Source of the DNA: Thiotrichales bacterium
GTDB taxonomy: Bacteria; Pseudomonadota; Gammaproteobacteria; Francisellales; CACEW01
Direction: 5' to 3'
Length of the DNA stretch: 60,713 bases
NCBI GenBank assembly: GCA_947476405.1
Contig: CANJQG010000008.1
Location: 1-60,713, forward strand
Under the pieces are notes generated by a model that was not told the DNA's origin, did not search any database, and saw only the letters and a program-made list of their open reading frames with translations. Both the position numbers and the translations under genes were made by a program. This document shows, piece after piece, positions 25,549 through 34,072 of this stretch (position 1 is the stretch's first letter; each line of letters starts with the position of its first letter).

Positions 25549-26574
25549 TTAAATATTCAATTGCTGATATGCTTCTCGAATGACTGCCTCTGTGTTTTCC
25601 CAACCCAAACATTGATCAGTGATAGAGCAGCCATATTTAAAATTCGAGGCACACCCAGAGACGGGCTGATTGCCATCCTCAATAAAGCTTTCTATCATTA
25701 CGCCCTTGATTGAACTGGTTCCTGCATTGATCTGTGCAATCAGATCAGACAAGACCACTTCCTGCTGCTTATAGTTTTTTGAAGAGTTATCATGCGAGCA
25801 GTCCACAATAATGTTCTTAGGTAAGCCATGTTTTTCGAGGATCTGCTCCGCTGCCATAATATCTTTATTGCCATAATTTGGCCCATTTTGACTGCCCCTT
25901 AACACCAGATGTGAATAAGGATTTCCATGGGCCTGAATGATATCCATTCCCCCCGCCTCATTGACACCTAAAAAAGTTTGCTTGCGCATCGAAAACAGAA
26001 TGGCATTAATCGCGGTCTGAATACTTCCCGATATTGGATTTTTAAACCCGATTGGCATGGATAGGCTTGCTGCAAGTTCTCGATGTGGCTGTGACTCGAC
26101 AGTCCGCGCACCTATCGCCGCCCAACTGAGTAAATCATCAAAATAAAAATGAGCATAGGGGCTCAATATCTCGCTTGCGACGGGCAAACCTAATTCACAG
26201 AGTTTCAGCATAAACTCTCTGGATCTATACGCGCCTTCCTCCATTTTAAAGCTATCGTCCAGATAGGGATCATTGATATAACCCTTCCAACCAAGAGAAG
26301 TTCTCGGTTTTTCAAGATAGACTCGCATCACGATAAAAAGTTTATCTGACACCTCGTCCGCCAATTGATGCAGCCGACCCGCATATTCTGCACAGGCATT
26401 CGGATCATGAAAGGAGCAAGGGCCAACAATAACCAGTAAGCGCTTGTCTTTATTATCCAAAATGGCGCGAATCTCCCTACGGCTTGACTCAATACTCTTG
26501 AGTGCCGCAGCAGAAAGGGACAGCTCCTTTTTGAGCTCAGATGGTGAGGCAATTTTAGTCCGTTTAAGCATCAT
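25549..26574 (-). CDS. DAHP synthase, type I (AroG/F/H-like)
   Basis: A 341-residue type I-alpha 3-deoxy-D-arabino-heptulosonate 7-phosphate synthase, close to the usual 350. The metal ligands are visible: Cys in IVGPCSFHD, His in DCSHDNSSK, Glu in IESFIEDGNQ and Asp in SITDQCLGW. KPRTSLGWKG and GARTVESQPHRELA are typical substrate-binding segments. It condenses PEP with erythrose 4-phosphate, or a related aldose phosphate. The segment after GFK reads NPISGS rather than the usual NGTDG, so substrate range may differ. The gene overlaps the MFS stop by 11 bp. A dedicated copy inside a mobile operon implies DAHP or an analogue as building block. Confidence 0.9.
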   Translation of the reverse strand: MMLKRTKIASPSELKKELSLSAAALKSIESSRREIRAILDNKDKRLLVIVGPCSFHDPNACAEYAGRLHQLADEVSDKLFIVMRVYLEKPRTSLGWKGYINDPYLDDSFKMEEGAYRSREFMLKLCELGLPVASEILSPYAHFYFDDLLSWAAIGARTVESQPHRELAASLSMPIGFKNPISGSIQTAINAILFSMRKQTFLGVNEAGGMDIIQAHGNPYSHLVLRGSQNGPNYGNKDIMAAEQILEKHGLPKNIIVDCSHDNSSKNYKQQEVVLSDLIAQINAGTSSIKGVMIESFIEDGNQPVSGCASNFKYGCSITDQCLGWENTEAVIREAYQQLNI

Positions 26575-27772
26575 TTTTATCTCCTTCTTTCAAATACAAC
26601 ATCCCACAGAGGGAAAAACCAGCCAGACAAATGATCATTACTCCAACGCCTACAATCGAGGCTACGCCAAGCAATGAGGAAAGGGAGATCAAAAGAAAAG
26701 CCGTAGTCATTTGAGTAAAACCATATAATGAACTCACCAAGCCAATCGTTTTCTTGTACTGCTCTGTGGCCCCAACAAAAGTGTTCGGAAAAACAACCCC
26801 CGCAGCAACCCCATAAAGGCTAATCGGCAATATAATGGTGATAAATGGATTGATGAGAATGGATGAAAGCACCAGCATACACAGCCCTGAAATCAATCCC
26901 AGACCAGTGCCAATCAAAATCACCTGACCTCTTGAAAACTTGCTGCTTAGAAATGTATTCAGTTTTCGCCCCAAAAACATCGCTATAGCAATGGCTATAG
27001 AAATTCTGCTGTACTCTAATTCAGTCCAATGCAGATCACTTTGAAAATAATAAGAGGTCACCGTATAAAACACATAAATCATTGAGACAAAAAAACTGGC
27101 AGTTAAGACATGCATCAAAAAAACAAAATCCATCAGCGTATTTTTGTAATCACGCACAATATGCAGAACACTTTTTTTATGCTGGCGCACATAGGCATTT
27201 GTTTCCGGTACAATTACGCTCAACAGAATTAGCAAAATAAGGGCATAGAGAATAAGAAAAGCAAACTCAAATTTCCATCCTAAACCATATTGGATATAGC
27301 CCCCTATCAATGGTGCTATGGCGGGGATCAAGGCGACCCCCATACCCACATACGAAATAATTTTGACAAGTCGCGCCCCTGTATAAGAGTCTCTCATTAT
27401 GGCTCGAGATAAACAGGTTGTAGCCCCTGATCCAATTCCTTGAATCAATCTCCCAAACAGAAAAATGGAGTAGTCTTTTGACAAAGCACACAAGGCGCAT
27501 CCAACAATGAAAACAACCAAACCGAATACGGCAATTTTTTTCCGCCCGACATAATCAGATATTGGCCCATAGAATAACTGTGACCCACCAAGCCCAATAA
27601 AAAACATGGACACTGTCCCCTTGATTAAATCAGGTGATGCCGCCAAATCATGCCCCATGGCGGGGAACGCAGCAATATAAATATCAGAGGAGAAAAACGC
27701 CATGCCAGACATCATGAATAGCAACACCATAAAGAGCATTTTTTCGTGATAGGGTTTTTTATTTTTGACCAT
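26564..27772 (-). CDS. MFS exporter, Bcr/CflA-like
   Basis: A 402-residue twelve-TM major facilitator of the drug:H+ antiporter-1 type. TM1 is followed by FFSSDIYIAAFPAMGHDL, and motif A is GPISDYVGRKK between TM2 and TM3; GRLIQGIGSGATTCLSRAI is the motif-B-like TM4. It resembles Bcr/CflA bicyclomycin and sulfonamide exporters. It probably pumps out the operon's product and gives self-resistance. I chose the ATG at 27772, inside the end of the DUF4862 gene (14-bp overlap), over the longer frame from 27823. Its stop overlaps the DAHP synthase start. Confidence 0.87.
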   Translation of the reverse strand: MVKNKKPYHEKMLFMVLLFMMSGMAFFSSDIYIAAFPAMGHDLAASPDLIKGTVSMFFIGLGGSQLFYGPISDYVGRKKIAVFGLVVFIVGCALCALSKDYSIFLFGRLIQGIGSGATTCLSRAIMRDSYTGARLVKIISYVGMGVALIPAIAPLIGGYIQYGLGWKFEFAFLILYALILLILLSVIVPETNAYVRQHKKSVLHIVRDYKNTLMDFVFLMHVLTASFFVSMIYVFYTVTSYYFQSDLHWTELEYSRISIAIAIAMFLGRKLNTFLSSKFSRGQVILIGTGLGLISGLCMLVLSSILINPFITIILPISLYGVAAGVVFPNTFVGATEQYKKTIGLVSSLYGFTQMTTAFLLISLSSLLGVASIVGVGVMIICLAGFSLCGMLYLKEGDKNDA

Positions 27773-28748
27773 TGCAAACACCCGTGCATGTATAAACTCG
27801 CCTAATCGCTGCAATTGTTTCAAGATTCAGACCCGCCAAGCGATCTAAGTCACGTTTGGGGTGAGGATCTAAAATTTTCACACCTAAAAAAACCTCATGC
27901 TCATTTAATAGCTTCAAGACCTCTCTAATTTCAGGAGCACCCAGCAAGCTATCATTCTGCAAATACTGTCCATCCATAAAATTTTGCGGTGGAATATGTG
28001 TGTCTTTCCAAGCACCATAAGGGCTTGAAGCATTTTCTGTGCAACCAGAAAAAAAGAATCCTTTGAGTAATTTTGCCTCTGCAACTGCTTTAATATGATG
28101 AATTGGGCCTTTTGTGGATCTCAATTCAATCGCAGACCTTCCCCAATTTAGGACAATTCCAAAATTCCCCACCTCTTGAATTACTTCAATTTCATGCTTT
28201 AAGGCCAAAAATCCTTTGTCTGAAGTTTCAGGTGAAGCCTCACTGTATGCATCACAATGTTCCAGATTTAATGCCACGCCAAACCAATCCATAGAGATAA
28301 TTTCTGTCAGTGATTTTTTAAGTTGGTGCTGATCACCGCGAATATGGCCTTTTTCATTTTTAGGTGAGCTATGGAAGTTGATGGCCTTCACCACTTTGCG
28401 TTTAAACGCAGCATTCAACTGACCAACATATTGGTTTAATTCTTTGATCATTGAAATAGCTAACAAACGACTCGATTCATTTAAAGACGCAAGTCCCACA
28501 TCGGGATTACTCTTCGATAATTGCATAAATGGAGGCAACAAAGTGATTACTAATTCCCAATGATTGGGTATATTTTCTAACAACCAATCCAAAGGATACT
28601 TGTCTGAGTGAGGTAGAAACGGATGCTCAACTCCTACGATTTGTGGGCACGCAGCTAATCGCTCGAAATAAGCTGCCTCTGCAACTGGATCCCACTGATA
28701 AAAAGAGGGGGATGTCGCATAGGCTGAAACAATATATTGATTACGCAT
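27759..28748 (-). CDS. DUF4862 family TIM-barrel protein
   Basis: A 329-residue protein starting MRNQYIVSAYATSPSFYQWD, the signature N-terminus of the DUF4862 family, which looks like a xylose isomerase-type TIM barrel. Barrel strands are visible (VGVEHPF, LVITLLPP, AINFHSSP, VALNLEHCD, FGIVLNWGRSA), with His, Glu and Asp residues at strand ends suited to a metal-sugar site. A role in isomerising or epimerising a sugar-like intermediate is inference. GGGAGGCGG precedes the ATG at 28748, which overlaps the Gfo/Idh stop by 8 bp; the longer frame from 28853 would overlap far more. Confidence 0.7.
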   Translation of the reverse strand: MRNQYIVSAYATSPSFYQWDPVAEAAYFERLAACPQIVGVEHPFLPHSDKYPLDWLLENIPNHWELVITLLPPFMQLSKSNPDVGLASLNESSRLLAISMIKELNQYVGQLNAAFKRKVVKAINFHSSPKNEKGHIRGDQHQLKKSLTEIISMDWFGVALNLEHCDAYSEASPETSDKGFLALKHEIEVIQEVGNFGIVLNWGRSAIELRSTKGPIHHIKAVAEAKLLKGFFFSGCTENASSPYGAWKDTHIPPQNFMDGQYLQNDSLLGAPEIREVLKLLNEHEVFLGVKILDPHPKRDLDRLAGLNLETIAAIRRVYTCTGVCNGQK

Positions 28749-29796
28749 GACCGCCTCCCTTAACAGCTTGACTAGAGTCGTAAAGTCTAAAAATATCTCG
28801 CGCAACAACCAGCGCCTCTTCTGCTCGTGGCAAATTAACGATCTGGCCTTCAATTAATTGGTGAAGAAGCTTGCGAAATGGTTCCTTGCGGTCCTCAATT
28901 TCCATAGTTTTAACTTGGGGTTTTGCAGCATGCGAAAGACTGAAAGTTGTCTCTTTGTAGAGTGTATTAGTTGAAAACCCGATTGAAGTGACTACTTCCA
29001 GAACCCCTTTACTACCAAAAACCCGAATCAAGGCATAGTCATTTTCAATATCACTTGCCCAAGCGATATTCAAAGCCAAACTCAAGTCATCATAGGTCAA
29101 TAGCGCAAAACAGTTATCCTCAACATCGGGGGCCGTAGAATGTTCTTTTTTGGCATGCCAATTTGCATAAGCATCACCAGATTCGAGAAATAAAGAAGAG
29201 GTTGCCGCAAGATAGTTTTTGGCCTTACGCGATCCAAATAACCAATAAAATAAATCCAGTAGGTGAGGCCCCATATCTGCCAGCACGCCGCCGCCAGAAT
29301 ATTTTTTCTGGGTAAACCACGCTGAACCTGGCGTACCTCTGCGCTTCATCCAGGCCATTTCCACATGATAAATATCACCCAACTCGCCGGAAAGAATAAC
29401 CTTCTTCAACTCCTGCATATCACAGCGGTGTCTAAAAGGCGCGCTCACAAAAACCCTAGCGTTGCTTTTGCTTGCGACTTCTTCGAGCATTTTTGCCTGC
29501 ATTAGGCTGGTACAAATTGGTTTTTCGACAAGGATAACTGCATCATCACGGAGTGCATTCTGAAGTTCCTCGGCATGAGCAAAACTAGGGGTCAAAATAA
29601 ATATATGCTGACAATTTAAATTTGCCCTGTCTTCTGCACTCACCGCCTTTACCTTATCAAAAGCTGAAAATCTTGTTTTGACCAAATCTATATCTAAATC
29701 CTGAATATAGATCGTTTCTATTTGTGACATTTCACTTAAAAATGGAACATACACAGTCTCCGCAATCCAGCCACCACCAATTAATAGGACATTCAT
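28741..29796 (-). CDS. Gfo/Idh/MocA family oxidoreductase
   Basis: A 351-residue NAD(P)-dependent sugar dehydrogenase-like enzyme. The Rossmann start is NVLLIGGGWIAETVYVPFLS. VEKPICTSLMQA holds the EKP motif with the catalytic-base-supporting Lys, and DMGPHLLDLFYWLFG holds the D...H pair. The C-terminal domain is the usual beta sheet. The family oxidises or reduces sugar hydroxyls (for example NtdC or RifL in kanosamine-type pathways). GGAGAG lies before the ATG at 29796. It is placed between the HAD phosphatase (12 bp) and the DUF4862 gene (8-bp overlap) in the operon. Confidence 0.87.
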   Translation of the reverse strand: MNVLLIGGGWIAETVYVPFLSEMSQIETIYIQDLDIDLVKTRFSAFDKVKAVSAEDRANLNCQHIFILTPSFAHAEELQNALRDDAVILVEKPICTSLMQAKMLEEVASKSNARVFVSAPFRHRCDMQELKKVILSGELGDIYHVEMAWMKRRGTPGSAWFTQKKYSGGGVLADMGPHLLDLFYWLFGSRKAKNYLAATSSLFLESGDAYANWHAKKEHSTAPDVEDNCFALLTYDDLSLALNIAWASDIENDYALIRVFGSKGVLEVVTSIGFSTNTLYKETTFSLSHAAKPQVKTMEIEDRKEPFRKLLHQLIEGQIVNLPRAEEALVVARDIFRLYDSSQAVKGGGHA

Positions 29797-29808
29797 CTTT
29801 TCTCTCCG

Positions 29809-30480
29809 CTACGCGACATTTACTCTTTCTTGGAGCCAGCCATCACACAAAATAAACTCCAAATCTCTGGGGTCATAGGCAAAATAATCAGGATTCTCCT
29901 TCAGTAAATCGGCACGGCTCCCCATTCCCCACAAAACAGCAATTGAAGAAACCGATGCATTTTTTGCGCATTGAATATCTGAAGTCGAATCACCGATAAA
30001 AACGAGATCATCCCGATCAAGTCCTGCCTGATTCACTTGAATATCAACCGAATCAGAATAGGGCTTTCCGCGCTTTACTTGATCGCTGCATATGACACAA
30101 TCAAAATAAGAAGACAATTTTTTCTCGTCCAGAATTTGCTTGGTTCGGTAAGCATCTTTACCCGTCGCAATACCAACATAACAGTCTTGCTCCTTTAACC
30201 TCTCAAGAATGGGCACAATCCCATCGAAGACGACAATTTCAGAAATGAGCTCAATGCTTTTTTGATTAAAAAAAGGATACATCTCGCGTGGCAAATTCAT
30301 CGCATCCATAATGGATAAAAATCCTTTGCCCATGTGCTTCACATATTCTGAAAATGGCGCTCTCTGCTTAGGAAAAAATTGCTGATACGCATATTCAAAA
30401 GCGACCTGCATCACCTGAGAGCTATCAATAATCACTCCATCAAGGTCAAAAATAACGCTCTTATATCGTTTATAGATCAT
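29809..30480 (-). CDS. HAD-superfamily phosphatase
   Basis: A 223-residue haloacid dehalogenase-like hydrolase of the phosphoglycolate phosphatase/beta-phosphoglucomutase type. Motif I is FDLDGVIIDSS, motif II GIATGKDAYR, motif III Lys in KRGKPYSD, and motif IV FIGDSTSDIQ. A helical C1 cap lies at about 15-80. It would remove phosphate from a sugar phosphate or phosphorylated keto acid in the pathway, plausibly a DAHP-like compound. It overlaps the end of the second dehydrogenase gene by 11 bp, indicating coupled translation. Confidence 0.87.
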   Translation of the reverse strand: MIYKRYKSVIFDLDGVIIDSSQVMQVAFEYAYQQFFPKQRAPFSEYVKHMGKGFLSIMDAMNLPREMYPFFNQKSIELISEIVVFDGIVPILERLKEQDCYVGIATGKDAYRTKQILDEKKLSSYFDCVICSDQVKRGKPYSDSVDIQVNQAGLDRDDLVFIGDSTSDIQCAKNASVSSIAVLWGMGSRADLLKENPDYFAYDPRDLEFILCDGWLQERVNVA

Positions 30481-31570
30481 TTTCTACTATCACCTTCATT
30501 TGATGTGGATGGTCAATTTCTAAAATTTTTCCTACTTCGCTTAAACCAACGCGGGAAGTAACCATTTTTAGAGGATCGAGGCTATTGCGCTTCAGCAAGT
30601 CGAACACTTTTACATAGGTAAATGGATTGGCTAAAACGAATCCAATAAGCTCCAACTCTTTACGGCAAATCCAAGAAGGATCAATCTCCGCTGTTTCATG
30701 CTGAATATAATTGCCAAGCTCAATCACTCTTCCTGCCTTCCTGACCGCAATCAAAGAGGCAATAAAGGCTGATGTCGTTCCACCGCACTCAAAAACCACA
30801 TCAAAATCTTGGACAGGCGACTGCTTGATGATGTACTGATCCACTTTATTAGAGTCTTCAACAGGCACATGAATGCAGGGCAGCTTTAAATTTTCTTTAA
30901 AAAATTCGCAGCGCCAGGGTGAAATATCAAAACCAACGACATCAAAACCCAATGATAGCAAGGTATATGCCACAAGATAACCAATCGAGCCTGTACCAAT
31001 CACTGCTGCACGTCCGGCTACCACAGCCCCTAAATCTCGATCTGGCCGAATGCCAGAAATTGCACGATCCACCGCACGTATTGCAATGGCGAGTGGCTCA
31101 GCAAGCACTGCGATATCATTAGGAATTTCGTCTGGAACGCGTACCAGCCAAGCATCATCCATTAATTCCACATGAGTGGAAAACCCACCCGCAGGAAAAA
31201 AGTCATCTTTTGAGTAATAGCCCCAACCATGTGCAGTACGATGCTGGCATAAATTGCCATGGCCCGTGTGAGTCAAACAGTGATAACATTCACCGCAATT
31301 TTTCCCAGGAATCAGAATGACTCGATCGCCCACAACCAGTTTTTCACCTCCGACGACTTTATGATTAGAGCCTAAATGCACCACCTCAGCTAAAATCTCA
31401 TGCCCCAGCGACACGCCTGGGACGTTGAGCTCTTCTAAAGTATGCTTATCGGTGCCACAAAAGCCACAAGAAATAACTTTGACGATTGTCCGATCTTTGA
31501 ATAGCATTTCTTTTTCTAAGTGATTAAATCGACTTCCATCCCAAATCGCGTGTTTACTTAATACTTTCAT
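30470..31570 (-). CDS. Zinc-dependent medium-chain dehydrogenase 2
   Basis: A 366-residue MDR-family dehydrogenase. Catalytic zinc ligands lie in FCGTDKH (Cys) and LGHEILAE (His-Glu). Structural zinc Cys are CGECYHC and the later Cys in HGNLCQH. The Rossmann segment is AAVIGTGSIGYLVA. It resembles threonine, sorbitol and glucose dehydrogenases. It is a clear paralogue of the enzyme at 32274: both share the TIVKV..CGTD start, the DFFP.GGFS segment and the A.RAA(V/I)IG fold. I chose the ATG at 31570 directly behind GGGAGGA rather than 31582. The FAH-type gene lies 12 bp upstream. Confidence 0.87.
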   Translation of the reverse strand: MKVLSKHAIWDGSRFNHLEKEMLFKDRTIVKVISCGFCGTDKHTLEELNVPGVSLGHEILAEVVHLGSNHKVVGGEKLVVGDRVILIPGKNCGECYHCLTHTGHGNLCQHRTAHGWGYYSKDDFFPAGGFSTHVELMDDAWLVRVPDEIPNDIAVLAEPLAIAIRAVDRAISGIRPDRDLGAVVAGRAAVIGTGSIGYLVAYTLLSLGFDVVGFDISPWRCEFFKENLKLPCIHVPVEDSNKVDQYIIKQSPVQDFDVVFECGGTTSAFIASLIAVRKAGRVIELGNYIQHETAEIDPSWICRKELELIGFVLANPFTYVKVFDLLKRNSLDPLKMVTSRVGLSEVGKILEIDHPHQMKVIVENDL

Positions 31571-31582
31571 ACATCCTCCCAT

Positions 31583-32260
31583 TTATTTGATCTGGAATTT
31601 AATGGCATCAACCCCATCGACACCACCTTCAAGAACATCACCCTTCTGAGTCATGCCGATCCCCTGAGGTGTTCCTGTGAAAATAAGATCTCCTGGCAAT
31701 AGTCCAAAGCTTTTTGACACCAGAGAAATAACTTCCGGCACAGACCAAATCATTTGATCCAGTGTTCCATGCTGCATTTCAGCGCCATTCTGTTTAAGCC
31801 AAATTCTATTATTCTTAAGCGTCACATTCCTTTTTGAGGTGATTTCAGAGCAGGGTGCGCAACCAGCAAAGGATTTGCCCCGATCCCAAGGCCAGCCGTG
31901 TTTTTTAGCGACCTCTTGAAGATCATATTTTGTAAAATCAACTCCAACTCCATAACCAAAAATGTAATCTTCCGCATCCTCTACTGAAACATCCCAGCCT
32001 TCTTTACCAATAGCTACAACAAGCTCAATTTCATAACGCAACTGCTTGCTATCCAGCGGATAAAATATGCCGTCTTCAGCCGCAGTCAACAGGTAGGCAT
32101 CTTTCATAAAAAGAACTGTTTTGTTCTCGTCTTTTTCCTCTGCATCTCTATTTGCTGAATAATTCCGCCCAATTCCAAATACTCGAGAGACCGGAAACTT
32201 TAACGGGCTGTTTTTGATTTTTAGGCGTGGGCGATCAGGTGACTGTACTGTATGTGTCAT
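31583..32260 (-). CDS. Fumarylacetoacetase (FAH)-fold enzyme
   Basis: A 225-residue protein of the FAH family. It has VFGIGRNYSANRDAEE near the N-terminus, the metal-binding E-x-E in RYEIELVVAIG, a metal Asp in GVGVDFTKYDLQE, and the C-terminal TGTPQGIG turn. Family members hydrolyse, decarboxylate or isomerise 2-keto and 2,4-diketo acids, so it suits an operon with DAHP-type keto acids. The ATG at 32260 has AGGAG upstream; the longer frame from 32341 overlaps the previous gene and is unlikely. It lies between the two paralogous dehydrogenase genes. Confidence 0.82.
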   Translation of the reverse strand: MTHTVQSPDRPRLKIKNSPLKFPVSRVFGIGRNYSANRDAEEKDENKTVLFMKDAYLLTAAEDGIFYPLDSKQLRYEIELVVAIGKEGWDVSVEDAEDYIFGYGVGVDFTKYDLQEVAKKHGWPWDRGKSFAGCAPCSEITSKRNVTLKNNRIWLKQNGAEMQHGTLDQMIWSVPEVISLVSKSFGLLPGDLIFTGTPQGIGMTQKGDVLEGGVDGVDAIKFQIK

Positions 32261-32273
32261 TTTTACTCTCCTA

Positions 32274-33392
32274 TTATTTAAAAATTGGGTCAATATGAAT
32301 CTTGATAAAACGGTCTTGATCCACAATATTGAAAACGTCATTCATTGAATCTAAAGTTAAATGATGCGTTGTTAATTTACTCAAGTCATAATTTTTGAAC
32401 TTTCTCAGCAAACGCAAAACCTTGGTATAGGTAAAGGCAGGTGAAAGCACAGAGCCAAAGACCTCTAACTCTCTCTTACAAATATCCGCAGGGTTAATGA
32501 AGCTTTTTGTGCCTGGTGCAAACGAACCAACTTCAATAATACGGCCACCTCGTTTTGCCACCTTTATACCAAGCTCCAGACCACGCGGACTACCCGTACA
32601 ATCGATTACCAAGTCAAAGTCTAATTCGTTTTTCTTCTTTAAAAATTCAAATGCGTCATTTGAACCGTCAGGAATTGCCAGGGTCTTAAAATTAAAAATT
32701 TGTCCAACATGCTGTGCCTTCCACTCATTGGTATCAAACCCGACTAGCTCTGCCCCCAAGCTTTTCAAAACGAATGCTGTCGCACATCCAATTGGGCCCA
32801 AGCCTATAATGGCTGCGCGCATAGCAACGCCAGGGCCAAACTCAAACTCTTGTTTGGCTCCGCCTATTCCACGTTCAACAGCTTTCACTGCAATAGCAAC
32901 GGGCTCAGCAAACATCACCTCATCAAAAGTAAGATCGTCATCAACTTTTACCACCCATAATTCGTCAACAAGCTCCATATAATTTGAAAAACCACCAATT
33001 GGGAAAAAGTCCTTTGTGGAATATTTAGCAAACCCATGGGACTTTCTGGAACCGCACATATGCTCATGTCCAGCATAAGTGGTACAAATCGCGCATTCCA
33101 TACAGGGCACGCCTGGAGTCACAATAACCTTATCACCTGGTTTAATGGGATGGCCGCCAACAGAATTTAATTTATCACCAACCCTGATAATCTCAGCAAA
33201 TATTTCATGCCCAAAACTACGCTCATTAAAAGCAGGCAACTCCATCAAATGCCGATCGGTTCCACACAATCCAGACCCAAGAACTTTCACAATTGTTGAG
33301 TTCTTATAGTGAATCATAGTTTCTCTCAACTCAAATTCTTTTCCTGTCCAAATTGATGCAACTGACAGTATAGAATCGTCTAACATCTCCAT
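32274..33392 (-). CDS. Zinc-dependent medium-chain dehydrogenase 1
   Basis: A 372-residue MDR-family enzyme with catalytic-zinc residues in LCGTDRHL and FGHEIFAE, structural-zinc Cys in CMECAIC plus the Cys of HEHMC, and the nucleotide-binding AAIIGLGPIGCATA. It is a paralogue of the dehydrogenase at 30470. Two such enzymes in one operon suggest two separate alcohol oxidations, or one enzyme acting on each of two similar intermediates. GGAGG precedes the ATG at 33392. It is the first enzyme gene of the operon and lies 47 bp after the RHH-like regulator gene. Confidence 0.87.
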   Translation of the reverse strand: MEMLDDSILSVASIWTGKEFELRETMIHYKNSTIVKVLGSGLCGTDRHLMELPAFNERSFGHEIFAEIIRVGDKLNSVGGHPIKPGDKVIVTPGVPCMECAICTTYAGHEHMCGSRKSHGFAKYSTKDFFPIGGFSNYMELVDELWVVKVDDDLTFDEVMFAEPVAIAVKAVERGIGGAKQEFEFGPGVAMRAAIIGLGPIGCATAFVLKSLGAELVGFDTNEWKAQHVGQIFNFKTLAIPDGSNDAFEFLKKKNELDFDLVIDCTGSPRGLELGIKVAKRGGRIIEVGSFAPGTKSFINPADICKRELEVFGSVLSPAFTYTKVLRLLRKFKNYDLSKLTTHHLTLDSMNDVFNIVDQDRFIKIHIDPIFK

Positions 33393-33439
33393 CTCTATCC
33401 TCCATTTTCAAAAAATACTCCTAACCCATTACCAATGGA

Positions 33440-34072
33440 TTAGCTCCTATGCCAAAAAAATCCTATTTTGCGATCTTCATTAATAATTGAACGACGTTCT
33501 TCGGCAATCTTTTTGCGAATCTCAACTGTTTCATTCTTAACGTTGATTTTTTCAAATGATTTAAATTTCATCTCTTCGGGCAGCCATGACTCGTATCGAA
33601 TATTCATCTCTAACTGCTGCAATTCAAAAATGTAGCGTTGGCCTTGTTCCATCAAAGTGCGCTGAGCCTCTCTAGTATTTTTGGTTAATTTGTGTCGAAT
33701 TACTTTTGTACATAATTGCGATGTATGCAAAGCCTGTGCTTCCATAAAACTCATCTTCAAACGAAAAGAAACCTCTTCATCCAGGGAGTGCTGCTCAAGC
33801 GCAGCTGCATCAAGTAACATCCCCAGCATTTCACCACTAATCATTTGGCTATAAGGAGCCAGATCGTCATCGTTCCTGAGTTGTGGCAGCACCATGCTGG
33901 CACGAGTACGATATTCAATATTATTTTTGAAAGTTGCAGATAATCTCATAGCTAACTCATCCTGAAACCGACGTTTGTTTTCTTTTGCTTCCTGTTTAAG
34001 TGCCGACACTAAAATTGCCGATAACTTCACACATAAACGAGGATCACCTTTTTGTGTGTATTGCCTAATCAT
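33440..34072 (-). CDS. Arc/CopG-like ribbon-helix-helix regulator
   Basis: A 210-residue protein. Residues about 8-48 fit an Arc-type ribbon-helix-helix: PRLCVKLSAILVSALKQEAK then RRFQDELAMRLSATF. A second similar helix pair (VSFRLKMSF region, about 100-110) may follow, and the rest is a helical, charged C-terminus. RHH proteins bind DNA as dimers on short direct or inverted repeats. It starts the leftward operon, 47 bp before the first dehydrogenase, so it may regulate the biosynthetic genes from the promoter at 34148-34176. AAAGGAGAAAAGGC precedes the ATG. I infer the regulatory role. Confidence 0.55.
   Translation of the reverse strand: MIRQYTQKGDPRLCVKLSAILVSALKQEAKENKRRFQDELAMRLSATFKNNIEYRTRASMVLPQLRNDDDLAPYSQMISGEMLGMLLDAAALEQHSLDEEVSFRLKMSFMEAQALHTSQLCTKVIRHKLTKNTREAQRTLMEQGQRYIFELQQLEMNIRYESWLPEEMKFKSFEKINVKNETVEIRKKIAEERRSIINEDRKIGFFWHRS

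Noticed and set aside
21541..33392. Aminoshikimate (AHBA) or kanosamine pathway
   Set aside because: Gfo/Idh and HAD genes recall it, but there is no dehydroquinate synthase-like or AHBA synthase gene, the aminotransferase is of the class I/II type, and the DAHP synthase is type I rather than the type II found in AHBA clusters.
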